Assembly: GCA_900538885.1 (NCBI GenBank)
Contig: UQAI01000013.1
Location: 1 to 33,111 of the forward strand
Source of the DNA: an uncultured Mollicutes bacterium
GTDB lineage: Bacteria > Bacillota_I > Bacilli_A > ML615J-28 > CAG-313
DNA length: 33,111 bases
Direction of reading: 5' to 3'
Shown piece by piece: positions 25,176-32,636 of this stretch. Under the pieces are notes generated by a model. The model worked only from the letters and a program-made list of their open reading frames with translations, did not search any database and was not told the origin of the DNA. Within the stretch, counting starts at the first letter, position 1, and each line of letters begins with the position of its first letter. Both the position numbers and the translations under genes were made by a program.

Positions 25176-25379
25176 ATGAAAAAGTTTTTTACACAAGCGG
25201 TGAATATATTAAAATGGTCGTTAAAATCATTTTTATTTGGAATTATTATTTTGTTCTTATTTAATTTTATAGGATCATACTTTAATTTGAACATTCCAAT
25301 TAATGTATTTACGTTATTAATTATAGGAGTTTTAAGAATACCAGGACTTGTTGGCATTATGATATATACATTAATTTAA
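25176..25379 (+). CDS. BofA-like pro-sigma-K processing inhibitor family protein
   Basis: The 67-residue protein has two predicted membrane spans and ends NIPINVFTLLIIGVLRIPGL followed by VGIMIYTLI. That matches the BofA pattern (IPIN near the second span, then GxLxIPGL). In Bacillus BofA holds the SpoIVFB protease inactive in the mother-cell membrane until sigma-K is needed, and bofA lies near recR. A very strong GAGGGGGG precedes the ATG. It may be co-transcribed from the surE operon (35-base gap). In a small-genome relative it might serve another regulated membrane protease; family assignment is good, function less so. Confidence 0.78.
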   Translation: MKKFFTQAVNILKWSLKSFLFGIIILFLFNFIGSYFNLNIPINVFTLLIIGVLRIPGLVGIMIYTLI

Positions 25380-25407
25380 ATAATTACAAAATAAAAAAGA
25401 TAATGAT

Positions 25408-25436
25408 TTGCAATTTAAATCAAAGTATAGTATAAT
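25408..25436 (+). promoter_or_regulatory. rpoE promoter
   Basis: -35 TTGCAA (25408-25413), 17-base spacer, -10 TATAAT (25431-25436). Same -35 variant as the rsmA and small-RNA promoters. Confidence 0.8.
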
Positions 25437-25469
25437 ACATAAAGTTAAAGAATATAATGGAGGATAAAC

Positions 25470-25964
25470 ATGGGAGTTAAAGAAAAAGATAAATCATTAT
25501 TAGAAATAGCGGTAGAACTCTTGCAGAAAAAACGTAAACCTCAAAAAATACTAACAATAATGACAGAAGTAATGGAAATTAAGGGATACAAACCACAACA
25601 AGCAAAACAACATGCTGCACAATTTATAGCGGACTTTATGGAATCTGGAATTTTTGTATATTGTGGTGATGACTGCTGGGATTTAAAAGAACGTCAATCA
25701 ACTGCTGTTTTAGATAAAGATGGTGGCGATTATGAAGAAATTTATTACAATGATGAAGATGTTAAGAAGAATGAATTGAAAGATGATATCTTTGATGATA
25801 GTTATATTTCTGATGACGATGAGGAAGATGATGATATCGCTCGTGAATTAGAAAATATGGATGATGATGATTTTGAACATGAAATAACAGAAATAGAAAG
25901 TCAAGAAGATGATGAAATTTATGATGACGATGAAGACGACTTAACAGAAGATGATTTTAAATAA
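25470..25964 (+). CDS. rpoE: DNA-directed RNA polymerase delta subunit
   Basis: The 164-residue protein has an N-terminal HARE-HTH domain (about 1-75: KSLLEIAVELLQKKRKPQ, then ESGIFVYCGDDCWDLKER). A long Asp/Glu tail follows from about 95 to the end with a few Tyr and Ile. Delta binds RNA polymerase in Firmicutes, speeds recycling and displaces RNA through its acidic tail. Length and the two-part structure are typical. It has its own consensus promoter and a terminator, so it is transcribed alone. Confidence 0.93.
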   Translation: MGVKEKDKSLLEIAVELLQKKRKPQKILTIMTEVMEIKGYKPQQAKQHAAQFIADFMESGIFVYCGDDCWDLKERQSTAVLDKDGGDYEEIYYNDEDVKKNELKDDIFDDSYISDDDEEDDDIARELENMDDDDFEHEITEIESQEDDEIYDDDEDDLTEDDFK

Positions 25965-25973
25965 TAAACTAAG

Positions 25974-26005
25974 CTACATTTCACAATTAATGAAATGTAG
26001 TTTTT
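25974..26005 (+). terminator. rpoE terminator
   Basis: A 10-bp perfect stem (25974-25983 with 25991-26000), 7-base loop, followed by TTTTT. Confidence 0.9.
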
Positions 26006-26011
26006 CTTTTC

Positions 26012-26040
26012 TTGCAAGATTTAATTAGATATGGTATAAT
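26012..26040 (+). promoter_or_regulatory. rsmA promoter
   Basis: -35 TTGCAA (26012-26017), 17-base spacer, -10 TATAAT (26035-26040). It probably drives rsmA, yabG, ispE and the YcxB-like gene. Confidence 0.8.
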
Positions 26041-26064
26041 TGGTATGAATAAGGAATAATGAAT

Positions 26065-26904
26065 ATGGAAATAAGAGATATAATTATCAAAGAAAATATA
26101 AAGGCTAAAAAAAACTATGGGCAAAATTTTTTAGTTGATCAAAATATACTAAAAAAAATAGTAGAATCAACAAACTTAGAAAATCAAAATATAATAGAAA
26201 TAGGTCCTGGTTTAGGCTCACTTACTGACTTCTTAGCACAAAAAGCTAAAAAACTGGTATGTTATGAAATTGACAAAGATATGATAGCTGTTTTAAGTAA
26301 ACGATTTGACAAAAATGAAAAAATCAACATTATACATCAAGACTTCTTAAAGATAGATATCCAAAAAGAAATTGAAAAATATTTTCAAAATGAAGATGTT
26401 ATCTTGGTAGCCAACTTACCATATTATATAACAACTGCTATTCTTACCAAAGTACTAGAAGAAACTAAGCAAATAAAACAAATAATAGTAATGGTTCAAA
26501 AAGAAGTGGCGATGAGACTAGCTGGAAAACCTTCAACCAAAGATTATAATAGTTTAAGCGTTCTCATTCAATACTATACTGATACTAAAATTTTATTTAA
26601 TGTATCACCAAAGTGTTTCATTCCGGCTCCTGAAGTTGAGAGCTCTGTTATTTCAATAACTTTAAAAAAAGAAAAATTTAATGTATTAAATGAAGCTTTC
26701 TTTCTAAAATTTAATCGTAATATATTTACACAAAGAAGAAAAACTTTGTACAATAATATAAAGGTTGCTTATGATATGTCTAAAGAGCAAATAGAATCAG
26801 TCTTGAAAAACAATAATTTACCATTAACGGTGAGAGCAGAAAGTCTAACAGTTGAACAAATTGTGAAACTTTCTAATGATATATATATCACAATTAATAA
26901 ATAA
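26065..26904 (+). CDS. rsmA: 16S rRNA (adenine1518/1519-N6)-dimethyltransferase
   Basis: The protein (279 residues from this start) has the KsgA hallmarks: KKNYGQNFLVD at the N-terminus, IEIGPGLGSLT in the SAM site, VANLPYYITTAI (the NxPY catalytic motif) and FIPAPEVESSVI. It dimethylates two adjacent adenines near the 3' end of 16S rRNA during 30S maturation. AAGGA (26051-26055) lies 9 bases before ATG 26065 and only 3 bases before the in-frame ATG at 26059; I prefer 26065, but either is possible. It sits before yabG, as in Bacillus. Confidence 0.95.
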   Translation: MEIRDIIIKENIKAKKNYGQNFLVDQNILKKIVESTNLENQNIIEIGPGLGSLTDFLAQKAKKLVCYEIDKDMIAVLSKRFDKNEKINIIHQDFLKIDIQKEIEKYFQNEDVILVANLPYYITTAILTKVLEETKQIKQIIVMVQKEVAMRLAGKPSTKDYNSLSVLIQYYTDTKILFNVSPKCFIPAPEVESSVISITLKKEKFNVLNEAFFLKFNRNIFTQRRKTLYNNIKVAYDMSKEQIESVLKNNNLPLTVRAESLTVEQIVKLSNDIYITINK

Positions 26905-26930
26905 CCACATATAATATAATGGTGGTTTAA

Positions 26931-27701
26931 ATGAAAGTTAGTGATTTGGTCATATTAAAAAAAGATGTAGATCCAATTATCTATATAATAGAAGAAATTA
27001 ATGATGAAGATGTGTTATTAAAAGGATATACTCATAGAATTGTTAGAAAAACAAAACTAGATAAAGTAACTGAAGCCCCATTGACTCTTGTTGAAAAAGA
27101 AGAAAAGCTAAAACATTCATACGAACGATCATTATTAATAAAAGGGAAACTAAGAAACAATAAAACTCCACTATTTGGTAGAGTATTACATATAGATGGT
27201 GATCAAGAATATTTAGATAGTTGTATTGCACTATACAAAGAAGTGGGGATACATGTAGATGGCATATATATAAAAGAAAAGGAATTAAAAGATAAAATAG
27301 AAGATATTATACTTACGCTTACACCGGATATTGTTGTAATTACAGGACACGATGTATATAATGGAAAAGGGATAAAAGAATTATCAAATTATGAGAATAC
27401 CAATAATTTTATTGACGCAATCAGAAAAATAAGAAAGCATTTTTCACAAGATTCAATGTGCATAATTGCAGGAGCTTGTGGCTCAAATTTTGAAGCGTTG
27501 ATTGCATCAGGCGCGAATTTTGCTTCTAGTCCTAAACGAATTAACATTCACACGTATGATCCGGCTGTTATAGCAATTAAGGTCGCATCAACATCTTGCA
27601 ATAAAACAATTGATTTTGAAGGCTGTTTAAGATTAATCGAAAAAGGAAGAGAAGCTTTTGGTGGTATAGAAACAAATGGTAAAATGAAAATTCTTTTATA
27701 G
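26931..27701 (+). CDS. yabG: YabG-like spore protease (peptidase family U57)
   Basis: The 256-residue protein begins MKVSDLVILKKDVDPIIY and carries GRVLHIDGDQEYLDSCIALY, DIVVITGHDVYNGKG (His140), IIAGACGSNFEALIASGANF (Cys183) and SSPKRINIH, ending FGGIETNGKMK. These are the conserved blocks of YabG, a protease that processes spore-coat proteins in Bacillus and Clostridium. As I recall, the active pair is a His and a Cys, which would correspond to His140 and Cys183. Its place between rsmA and ispE matches the Bacillus order. It implies a spore former, a recent loss of sporulation, or a new use. Confidence 0.9.
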   Translation: MKVSDLVILKKDVDPIIYIIEEINDEDVLLKGYTHRIVRKTKLDKVTEAPLTLVEKEEKLKHSYERSLLIKGKLRNNKTPLFGRVLHIDGDQEYLDSCIALYKEVGIHVDGIYIKEKELKDKIEDIILTLTPDIVVITGHDVYNGKGIKELSNYENTNNFIDAIRKIRKHFSQDSMCIIAGACGSNFEALIASGANFASSPKRINIHTYDPAVIAIKVASTSCNKTIDFEGCLRLIEKGREAFGGIETNGKMKILL

Positions 27702-27708
27702 GTGAAAT

Positions 27709-28521
27709 ATGAAAATAAAGGTGAAAGCTAAATTAAACTTAATACTTAGGGTAATGAATAAAAGAGAAGATAATTATCATAACTTAGAAATGATTAACAC
27801 AAAAATTAATTTATATGATAAGATATCAATTAAAACAAACTCCACAAAAGATATAATTAAATATATATATCATCCAGAATATGATACAACTGCCAATAAT
27901 TTGATTCTAAAGGTTTTAACCGCATTTAAACAAAAGTATAATATAAAAACGAATTACTTAATAAAAATAAAAAAACAAATCCCGTTTGGTGCTGGGTTAG
28001 GCGGTGCTAGTATGGACGCTGGAGAAATAATCAAAGCGATATCTAAAAAAGAAAAAATAGAAGTAGAACAATTGGAGTTAATAGACTTCTTGAAACAGTT
28101 TGGTGCGGATATACCATACTCTTTATATGATAGCACTTGTTTAGTTGAAAATATAGGTGATAAAATAACCCCAATCAAAATAGGACCCAAAGAGTTTATT
28201 TTAATATGTCCGAATATATATATAGATACGGCAATGGTATTTAAAGAATATGATTTACAACCAACTAAACAACGAACTACAGATATATTAAAAGATTTAA
28301 ATAATGAAACGTACTACAATGATTTACAAGAAACAGCATATATATGTGAACCGCGATTAAAAGAATTAGTATTAAAATTATCTACATATGGTAACGTAAT
28401 TATGTCTGGGAGCGGTTCTTCACTAATAATAGATACTAAGCAAAATAAAAAGAAATTGGTATCTACCTTAAAAAAAGATTATCCTTTATATATAATAAAG
28501 ATAATAAAAATACCTAATTAG
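27709..28521 (+). CDS. ispE: 4-diphosphocytidyl-2-C-methyl-D-erythritol kinase
   Basis: This 270-residue GHMP-family kinase begins MKIKVKAKLNLILRVMNKRE (family form: AKINLxLxVxxKRxDGYH). Its ATP loop is IPFGAGLGGASMDAGEII and a C-terminal glycine motif VIMSGSGSSLI is present. It phosphorylates the CDP-methylerythritol intermediate of the MEP pathway to isoprenoid precursors, so this organism probably makes isoprenoids without mevalonate. The ATP loop has GGASMDA where most enzymes have GGGSSNA, a mild deviation. It starts 7 bases after yabG. Confidence 0.92.
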   Translation: MKIKVKAKLNLILRVMNKREDNYHNLEMINTKINLYDKISIKTNSTKDIIKYIYHPEYDTTANNLILKVLTAFKQKYNIKTNYLIKIKKQIPFGAGLGGASMDAGEIIKAISKKEKIEVEQLELIDFLKQFGADIPYSLYDSTCLVENIGDKITPIKIGPKEFILICPNIYIDTAMVFKEYDLQPTKQRTTDILKDLNNETYYNDLQETAYICEPRLKELVLKLSTYGNVIMSGSGSSLIIDTKQNKKKLVSTLKKDYPLYIIKIIKIPN

Positions 28522-28539
28522 GTTAAGAAAGGAAAAAAA

Positions 28540-29304
28540 ATGGAAAAAGTAAAATTTCAACAAACACTAACGCCAGAAGATTTAATAGCATACAATTGCT
28601 ATTTAGCTACTAAAAGATCAAAGTCATCACTTATGACAAGAATACTTGGACTATTCTTAATAATAATGGGAATCGTTGATTTCTTCCGTCCTAAACCACA
28701 AATTGCAATGTGTATTATTATTATAATATTTGGTGTCTTTGGACTATTCTTTTTAAATCCGTTATTATTAATTATTCAAAAGAATACTATTCGTAAAAAA
28801 ATAGCTCAAAATTATAGTGATGTTCTTATGAATGTAACAGTAAGCGAAGAAGGCTATTCATTTGAAGTGCCTACTGATGAAGTAGAAAAAGAAAAAGAAG
28901 AGGAAAACTATTATGGTGAAATCCATACAGTTAAACCTATAGAAGAAGTGATATCAAATGAAGAAGCAAGAGAACAAGAATATGAAGTAGCTCATCCTGT
29001 GTCTGATGATATTACAGAAGAATTACATGAAGAAACAGAAGAACAAGCAGAAATAGAAACTGCACAAGAAGAACAAAAACCACAAAATGTGTTTTCAATT
29101 CCTTGGAATGGCATAACTAAAATAGTTGATGACGGAACATATATGTTCATTAATATGGTAGGCTATCAAGCAATGATAATTAAAAAATCTGCATATGAAC
29201 AAATTGAAGAAATTGTAAACTATAGTAAAGAAAAATTAGGAGATCCTAAAAGATATAAAGTAATTCTTCCAAAAACAAATAAAAAAGAAAATGACCACGA
29301 GTAA
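28540..29304 (+). CDS. YcxB-like membrane protein with acidic insertion
   Basis: The 254-residue protein has two close membrane spans (about 33-50 and 55-78). A beta-rich C-terminal part shows the YcxB pattern: VTVSEEGYSFEVP, then IPWNGITKIVDDGTYMFINM followed by IIKKSAYEQIEEI. Between the two halves of that domain lies a Glu-rich insert of about 70 residues (about 112-183) that most YcxB proteins lack. The function of the family is not established. It follows ispE by 18 bases and closes the unit with a terminator that overlaps its stop codon region. Confidence 0.75.
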   Translation: MEKVKFQQTLTPEDLIAYNCYLATKRSKSSLMTRILGLFLIIMGIVDFFRPKPQIAMCIIIIIFGVFGLFFLNPLLLIIQKNTIRKKIAQNYSDVLMNVTVSEEGYSFEVPTDEVEKEKEEENYYGEIHTVKPIEEVISNEEAREQEYEVAHPVSDDITEELHEETEEQAEIETAQEEQKPQNVFSIPWNGITKIVDDGTYMFINMVGYQAMIIKKSAYEQIEEIVNYSKEKLGDPKRYKVILPKTNKKENDHE

Positions 29305-29323
29305 TATCGTGGTCTATATTTTT
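29293..29323 (+). terminator. Terminator after the YcxB-like gene
   Basis: An 8-bp perfect stem (29293-29300 with 29307-29314) and a 6-base loop; the stop codon lies in the loop. The following sequence is only moderately T-rich. Confidence 0.6.
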
Positions 29324-29324
29324 A

Positions 29325-29391
29325 GTAAGAAAGTTCTTGATATATATTCTAAAAATATATCACTTTCTTACAATGATAGTATATGTGATAT
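29325..29391 (+). other. Long inverted repeat with an alternative pairing, upstream of spoVG
   Basis: A 10-bp arm (29325-29334 with 29362-29371) continues after a 4-base bulge into a 7-bp stem (29339-29345 with 29355-29361). The 3' strand can instead pair downstream: 29357-29363 with 29385-29391. No T-run follows. It lies before the spoVG promoter and I cannot name it. Confidence 0.6.
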
Positions 29392-29433
29392 TGTGTTTAA
29401 TATTCATAATAAACAAACAAACTTGCAAATGAA

Positions 29434-29462
29434 TTTACGAAAACGTTTTCATGTGGTACAAT
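29434..29462 (+). promoter_or_regulatory. spoVG promoter with cre-like operator
   Basis: -35 TTTACG (29434-29439), 17-base spacer and extended -10 TGG-TACAAT (29454-29462). The 12-base perfect palindrome GAAAACGTTTTC (29439-29450) fills most of the spacer; with its flanks it closely resembles a catabolite-responsive element for CcpA or another LacI-family repressor. Binding there should block RNA polymerase. Confidence 0.6.
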
Positions 29463-29485
29463 AATAATATGAAAGGTGGGTTTCT

Positions 29486-29746
29486 ATGCAAGTTACAAAT
29501 GTAAAAATTAAAAAGATTGAAGGACAAAAAAGATTACGGGCGATTGCTTCTATAACAATTGATGATGAATTTGTTGTTCATGAAGTGAAATTAATAGAGG
29601 GTAAAAAGGGATTACAAATGGCAATGCCAAGTAGAAAAGCAACGAGTGGTAGATTTATGGATATAGCTCATCCTATAAATAACACAACACGTCAAAAAAT
29701 TGAAAATGCATTAATTTTGGAGTACAATAGAGAACTTGTGGCATAA
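29486..29746 (+). CDS. spoVG: SpoVG RNA/DNA-binding regulator
   Basis: The 86-residue protein reads MQVTNVKIKKIEGQKRLRAI, then ASITIDDEFVVHEVKLIEGK, then AMPSRKATSGRFMDIAHPIN and a helix ending EYNRELVA. This is SpoVG at its normal length. SpoVG is a nucleic-acid-binding regulator involved in septation, sporulation, virulence or metabolism depending on the host. The ribosome-binding site is GAAAGGTGG. It has its own promoter, overlapped by a cre-like palindrome, and its own terminator. In Bacillus it lies between ispE and prs, as here. Confidence 0.95.
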   Translation: MQVTNVKIKKIEGQKRLRAIASITIDDEFVVHEVKLIEGKKGLQMAMPSRKATSGRFMDIAHPINNTTRQKIENALILEYNRELVA

Positions 29747-29754
29747 ACATTATT

Positions 29755-29785
29755 GATACTGATATTTCTTGTCAGTATCCTTTTT
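29755..29785 (+). terminator. spoVG terminator
   Basis: An 8-bp perfect stem (29755-29762 with 29772-29779), 9-base loop, followed by CTTTTT. Confidence 0.88.
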
Positions 29786-29846
29786 AATATATAGGAACAT
29801 GATATAAGGTTCAAATTAATGAGTATAATAAATATATACGAAATTA

Positions 29847-29875
29847 ATGCAAAAAAAAATAAAATGGTGTATAAT
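29847..29875 (+). promoter_or_regulatory. Promoter of the transketolase-prs operon
   Basis: -35 ATGCAA (29847-29852), 17-base spacer, -10 TATAAT (29870-29875). An in-frame ATG at 29847 is part of the -35 element, so the protein must start later, at 29904 after GAGGTGA. Confidence 0.65.
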
Positions 29876-29903
29876 ATATATGATATTTTTGCGAGGTGAA
29901 AGA

Positions 29904-30725
29904 ATGGAAAGCAATATGCGAAAACTAGCTAATGAAATCCGTGGATTAACTCTTGAATGTATTGCATCTCTTGGTTCTGGCCATATAGGGGGTAGTTTTT
30001 CAATAGTTGATTTATTAACTGTTTTATATTATAGAGAGATGAAAATAGATCCTCAAAATCCATTAATGGAAGATAGAGATAGATTGGTTGTATCAAAAGG
30101 CCACGCTGGTCCTGCGGTTTATGCGACTCTAGCACATCGTGGATATTTTCCAAAAAGCGAATTACTCACACTTAATAAAATAGAAACAAACCTTCCTAGT
30201 CATTGTGATATGAATAAAACAATAGGCATTGATATGACAACGGGCTCTCTTGGGCAAGGTTTATCGTGCGGTGTAGGTATGGCACTTGCTTCTAGAATTA
30301 AAAACAATGGTTCAATTACATATGTAATTATTGGTGATGGAGAGTTAGAAGAAGGTCAAAACTGGGAAGCTGCAGAATTTGCGGGTGCACAACACTTAGA
30401 TAACTTAATTGTTTTTTTAGATAATAATAAAATGCAAATAGATGATTACACTGCCAATTTAACTTATGTCGGAAATTATGTTGATAAGTGGACAAGCTTT
30501 GGATTTGATGCGGTGGAAATAGATGGACACAACTATGAAGAAATAACCAAAGCAATAGAAAACGCAAAAGCAACAAAAGGTAAACCGCATATTATTATTT
30601 TAGACACAATTAAAGGTAAAGGCGTTAGTTTCATTGAACAAGCAAAATTAGGAAATCATAGTATGCCGATAACTCCTGAACAACTTGAACAAGGATTAAA
30701 AGAATTAAAAACGGAGGATAAGTAA
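29904..30725 (+). CDS. Transketolase N-terminal subunit
   Basis: The 273-residue protein is the thiamine-diphosphate half of a split transketolase. It has SGHIGGSFSIVDLLTVLYYR near the start, TTGSLGQGLS, and the diphosphate-binding GDGELEEGQNWEA (from Gly144) followed by DNNKMQID. Transketolase moves two-carbon units between sugar phosphates in the non-oxidative pentose phosphate pathway. Most bacteria have a single chain of about 660 residues; the split form is common in archaea and anaerobes. Start chosen at ATG 29904 from its site GAGGTGA and promoter. The C-terminal subunit follows one base after the stop codon. Confidence 0.94.
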   Translation: MESNMRKLANEIRGLTLECIASLGSGHIGGSFSIVDLLTVLYYREMKIDPQNPLMEDRDRLVVSKGHAGPAVYATLAHRGYFPKSELLTLNKIETNLPSHCDMNKTIGIDMTTGSLGQGLSCGVGMALASRIKNNGSITYVIIGDGELEEGQNWEAAEFAGAQHLDNLIVFLDNNKMQIDDYTANLTYVGNYVDKWTSFGFDAVEIDGHNYEEITKAIENAKATKGKPHIIILDTIKGKGVSFIEQAKLGNHSMPITPEQLEQGLKELKTEDK

Positions 30726-30726
30726 T

Positions 30727-31653
30727 ATGGAATTTCGTCAAGCACTTGCGGCTAAATTAAAAGAATTGATGTTAAAAGATGAAACAATATGTATACTTGA
30801 TGCAGACTTAGCTAAGCCTAATGGAACTGCTCCTCTATACAAAGAATTTCCAAATAGATGTTTTAATGTGGGAATTGCTGAAGCAAATATGGTTGGAGTT
30901 GCGGCTGGACTTGCAGCATCAAATATGAAACCTAATGTATTTAGTTTCGCACCGTTTTCAACAAGACGGGCATTAGATCAAATAATGATATCGGTTTGTT
31001 ACGCGAAACAAAATGTAAAAATTTGGGGAACTGACCCTGGCATTACAGCTGAAACAAATGGCGGAACACATATGAGTTTTGAAGATATGGGAGTTTTGAG
31101 AAGTATACCAACAATGACAATCTTTGATGTTGTTGATGCTAATCAATTACAACAAGCTGTTGAACAAATAGAAAATTATCATGGCCCAATGTATATTCGA
31201 ATGCCAAGAAAAGCAAGACCTGATGTATATGATAACGATTATAAATTTGAACTTTTTAAAGCAGATGTGCTAAGCACAGGAGCTGATATTACCATTATTG
31301 CGTCAGGAACAATGGTATACGAGGCAAAACTTGCTGTAGAAGAGTTAAAAAAACAAGGAATTGAAGCAGAATTAATAAGCGCTAATTTTATAAAACCATT
31401 AGATGAAAGAACTCTATTAAGCTCAATTAATAAGACAAAAGTTGTAGTAACATGTGAAAACCACAATGTTATAGGTGGATTGCATAGTGCTGTATGTGAA
31501 TTGGTATGTCATAATACACCAGTAAAAGTATATGCAATAGGAGTTCAAGATCAATTTGGACAAGTAGGAAAATATAACGATTTGTTAAAAGAATATCATA
31601 TGACTAAAGATGATATAATAGCAAAAGTTACAAAAATACTAAAAAACAAATAG
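30727..31653 (+). CDS. Transketolase C-terminal subunit
   Basis: The 308-residue protein carries the pyrimidine-binding domain (DADLAKPNGTAPLYKEFPNR, then CFNVGIAEANMVGVAAGLAA with the catalytic Glu) and the C-terminal domain (IASGTMVYEAKLAVEEL, VVVTCENHNVIGGLHSAVCE). It should pair with the adjacent N-terminal subunit to form active transketolase. GGAGG lies 8-9 bases before the ATG, inside the previous gene. With prs next in the operon, the unit can make ribose 5-phosphate and then PRPP. Confidence 0.94.
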   Translation: MEFRQALAAKLKELMLKDETICILDADLAKPNGTAPLYKEFPNRCFNVGIAEANMVGVAAGLAASNMKPNVFSFAPFSTRRALDQIMISVCYAKQNVKIWGTDPGITAETNGGTHMSFEDMGVLRSIPTMTIFDVVDANQLQQAVEQIENYHGPMYIRMPRKARPDVYDNDYKFELFKADVLSTGADITIIASGTMVYEAKLAVEELKKQGIEAELISANFIKPLDERTLLSSINKTKVVVTCENHNVIGGLHSAVCELVCHNTPVKVYAIGVQDQFGQVGKYNDLLKEYHMTKDDIIAKVTKILKNK

Positions 31654-31664
31654 GAGAAAAAAAT

Positions 31665-32636
31665 ATGGCTTTATTATCAGGTAAAAAAGTAAAATTGTTT
31701 TCATTAAGTTCAAATAGAGAACTTGCAGAAGAAATAGCTAAATATATGCACATTGAACTGTCTAAATGTCAAGTTGCAAGATTTGCTGATGGCGAAGTTC
31801 AAATAAATATAGAAGAAACAGTACGCGGTCATACAGTTTTTGTAATTCAAACAACAAGTAATCCTGTTAATGATAATTATATGGAATTATTAATAATGAT
31901 AGATGCATTAAAACGTGCTTCCGCTGAACACATAAATATTATAATGCCGTACTATGGTTATTCTAGACAAGATAGAAAAGCAGCGCCAAGACAACCAATA
32001 TCCGCAAAAGTTATGGCTGACTTATTACAAACTGTCGGTGCTAATAGAATTATGTGTCTTGATTTACATGCAGATCAAATCCAAGGCTTCTTTAATATTC
32101 CTATTGACAACTTCCTTGCCCTACCTATATTTGCTGATTATTTTATTCAAAAAAAATTAGATAATGTAGTAGTTGTTGCTCCTGATCATGGTGGTACAAC
32201 AAGAGCTAGAAAACTTGCGATGGCCTTAGATGCCCCTATTGCAATAGTTGATAAAAGAAGACCTGAACCAAATAGAGCTGAAATTATGAACATTATAGGT
32301 GATGTAAAAGATAAAAATTGTATTATTATAGATGATATGGTAGATACTGCAGGAACTCTTTCTTTAGTTGTTAAAGCTATAAAAGAAAATGGTGCTAAAG
32401 AAATATATGCTTGTGCAACTCATGCACTATTATCGGGTAATGCGATGGAAAAGTTAGCAAATTCCCCTCTAAATGAATTAGTTGTAACCAATAGTATTCA
32501 ATTAAGTTCAGAGAAAAAGAAATATAAATTTGTAAAACAATTGTCTATAGCAAGTTTGTTAGGTAGAGGTATATTAAATATAATAGATGATAAACCAGTA
32601 AGCGATTTATTCCAATACGTTAAAGATGCAAAATAA
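31665..32636 (+). CDS. prs: Ribose-phosphate pyrophosphokinase (PRPP synthase)
   Basis: The 323-residue protein begins with KLFSLSSNRELAEEIAKYM and has FADGEVQINIEETVRG, YYGYSRQDRKAAPRQPISAK (ATP loop), CLDLHADQIQGFF, VAPDHGGTTRAR and the PRPP loop IIIDDMVDTAGTL. It makes PRPP from ribose 5-phosphate and ATP for nucleotide, histidine and tryptophan synthesis. Length and motifs are standard class I. It follows transketolase by 11 bases with AGGAG, and its 3' end overlaps a small downstream gene by 11 bases. Confidence 0.97.
   Translation: MALLSGKKVKLFSLSSNRELAEEIAKYMHIELSKCQVARFADGEVQINIEETVRGHTVFVIQTTSNPVNDNYMELLIMIDALKRASAEHINIIMPYYGYSRQDRKAAPRQPISAKVMADLLQTVGANRIMCLDLHADQIQGFFNIPIDNFLALPIFADYFIQKKLDNVVVVAPDHGGTTRARKLAMALDAPIAIVDKRRPEPNRAEIMNIIGDVKDKNCIIIDDMVDTAGTLSLVVKAIKENGAKEIYACATHALLSGNAMEKLANSPLNELVVTNSIQLSSEKKKYKFVKQLSIASLLGRGILNIIDDKPVSDLFQYVKDAK

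Noticed and set aside
29486..29746. Veg protein, as expected after yabG in Bacillus
   Set aside because: The sequence matches SpoVG (VTNVKIKKIEG, DIAHPIN), not Veg.
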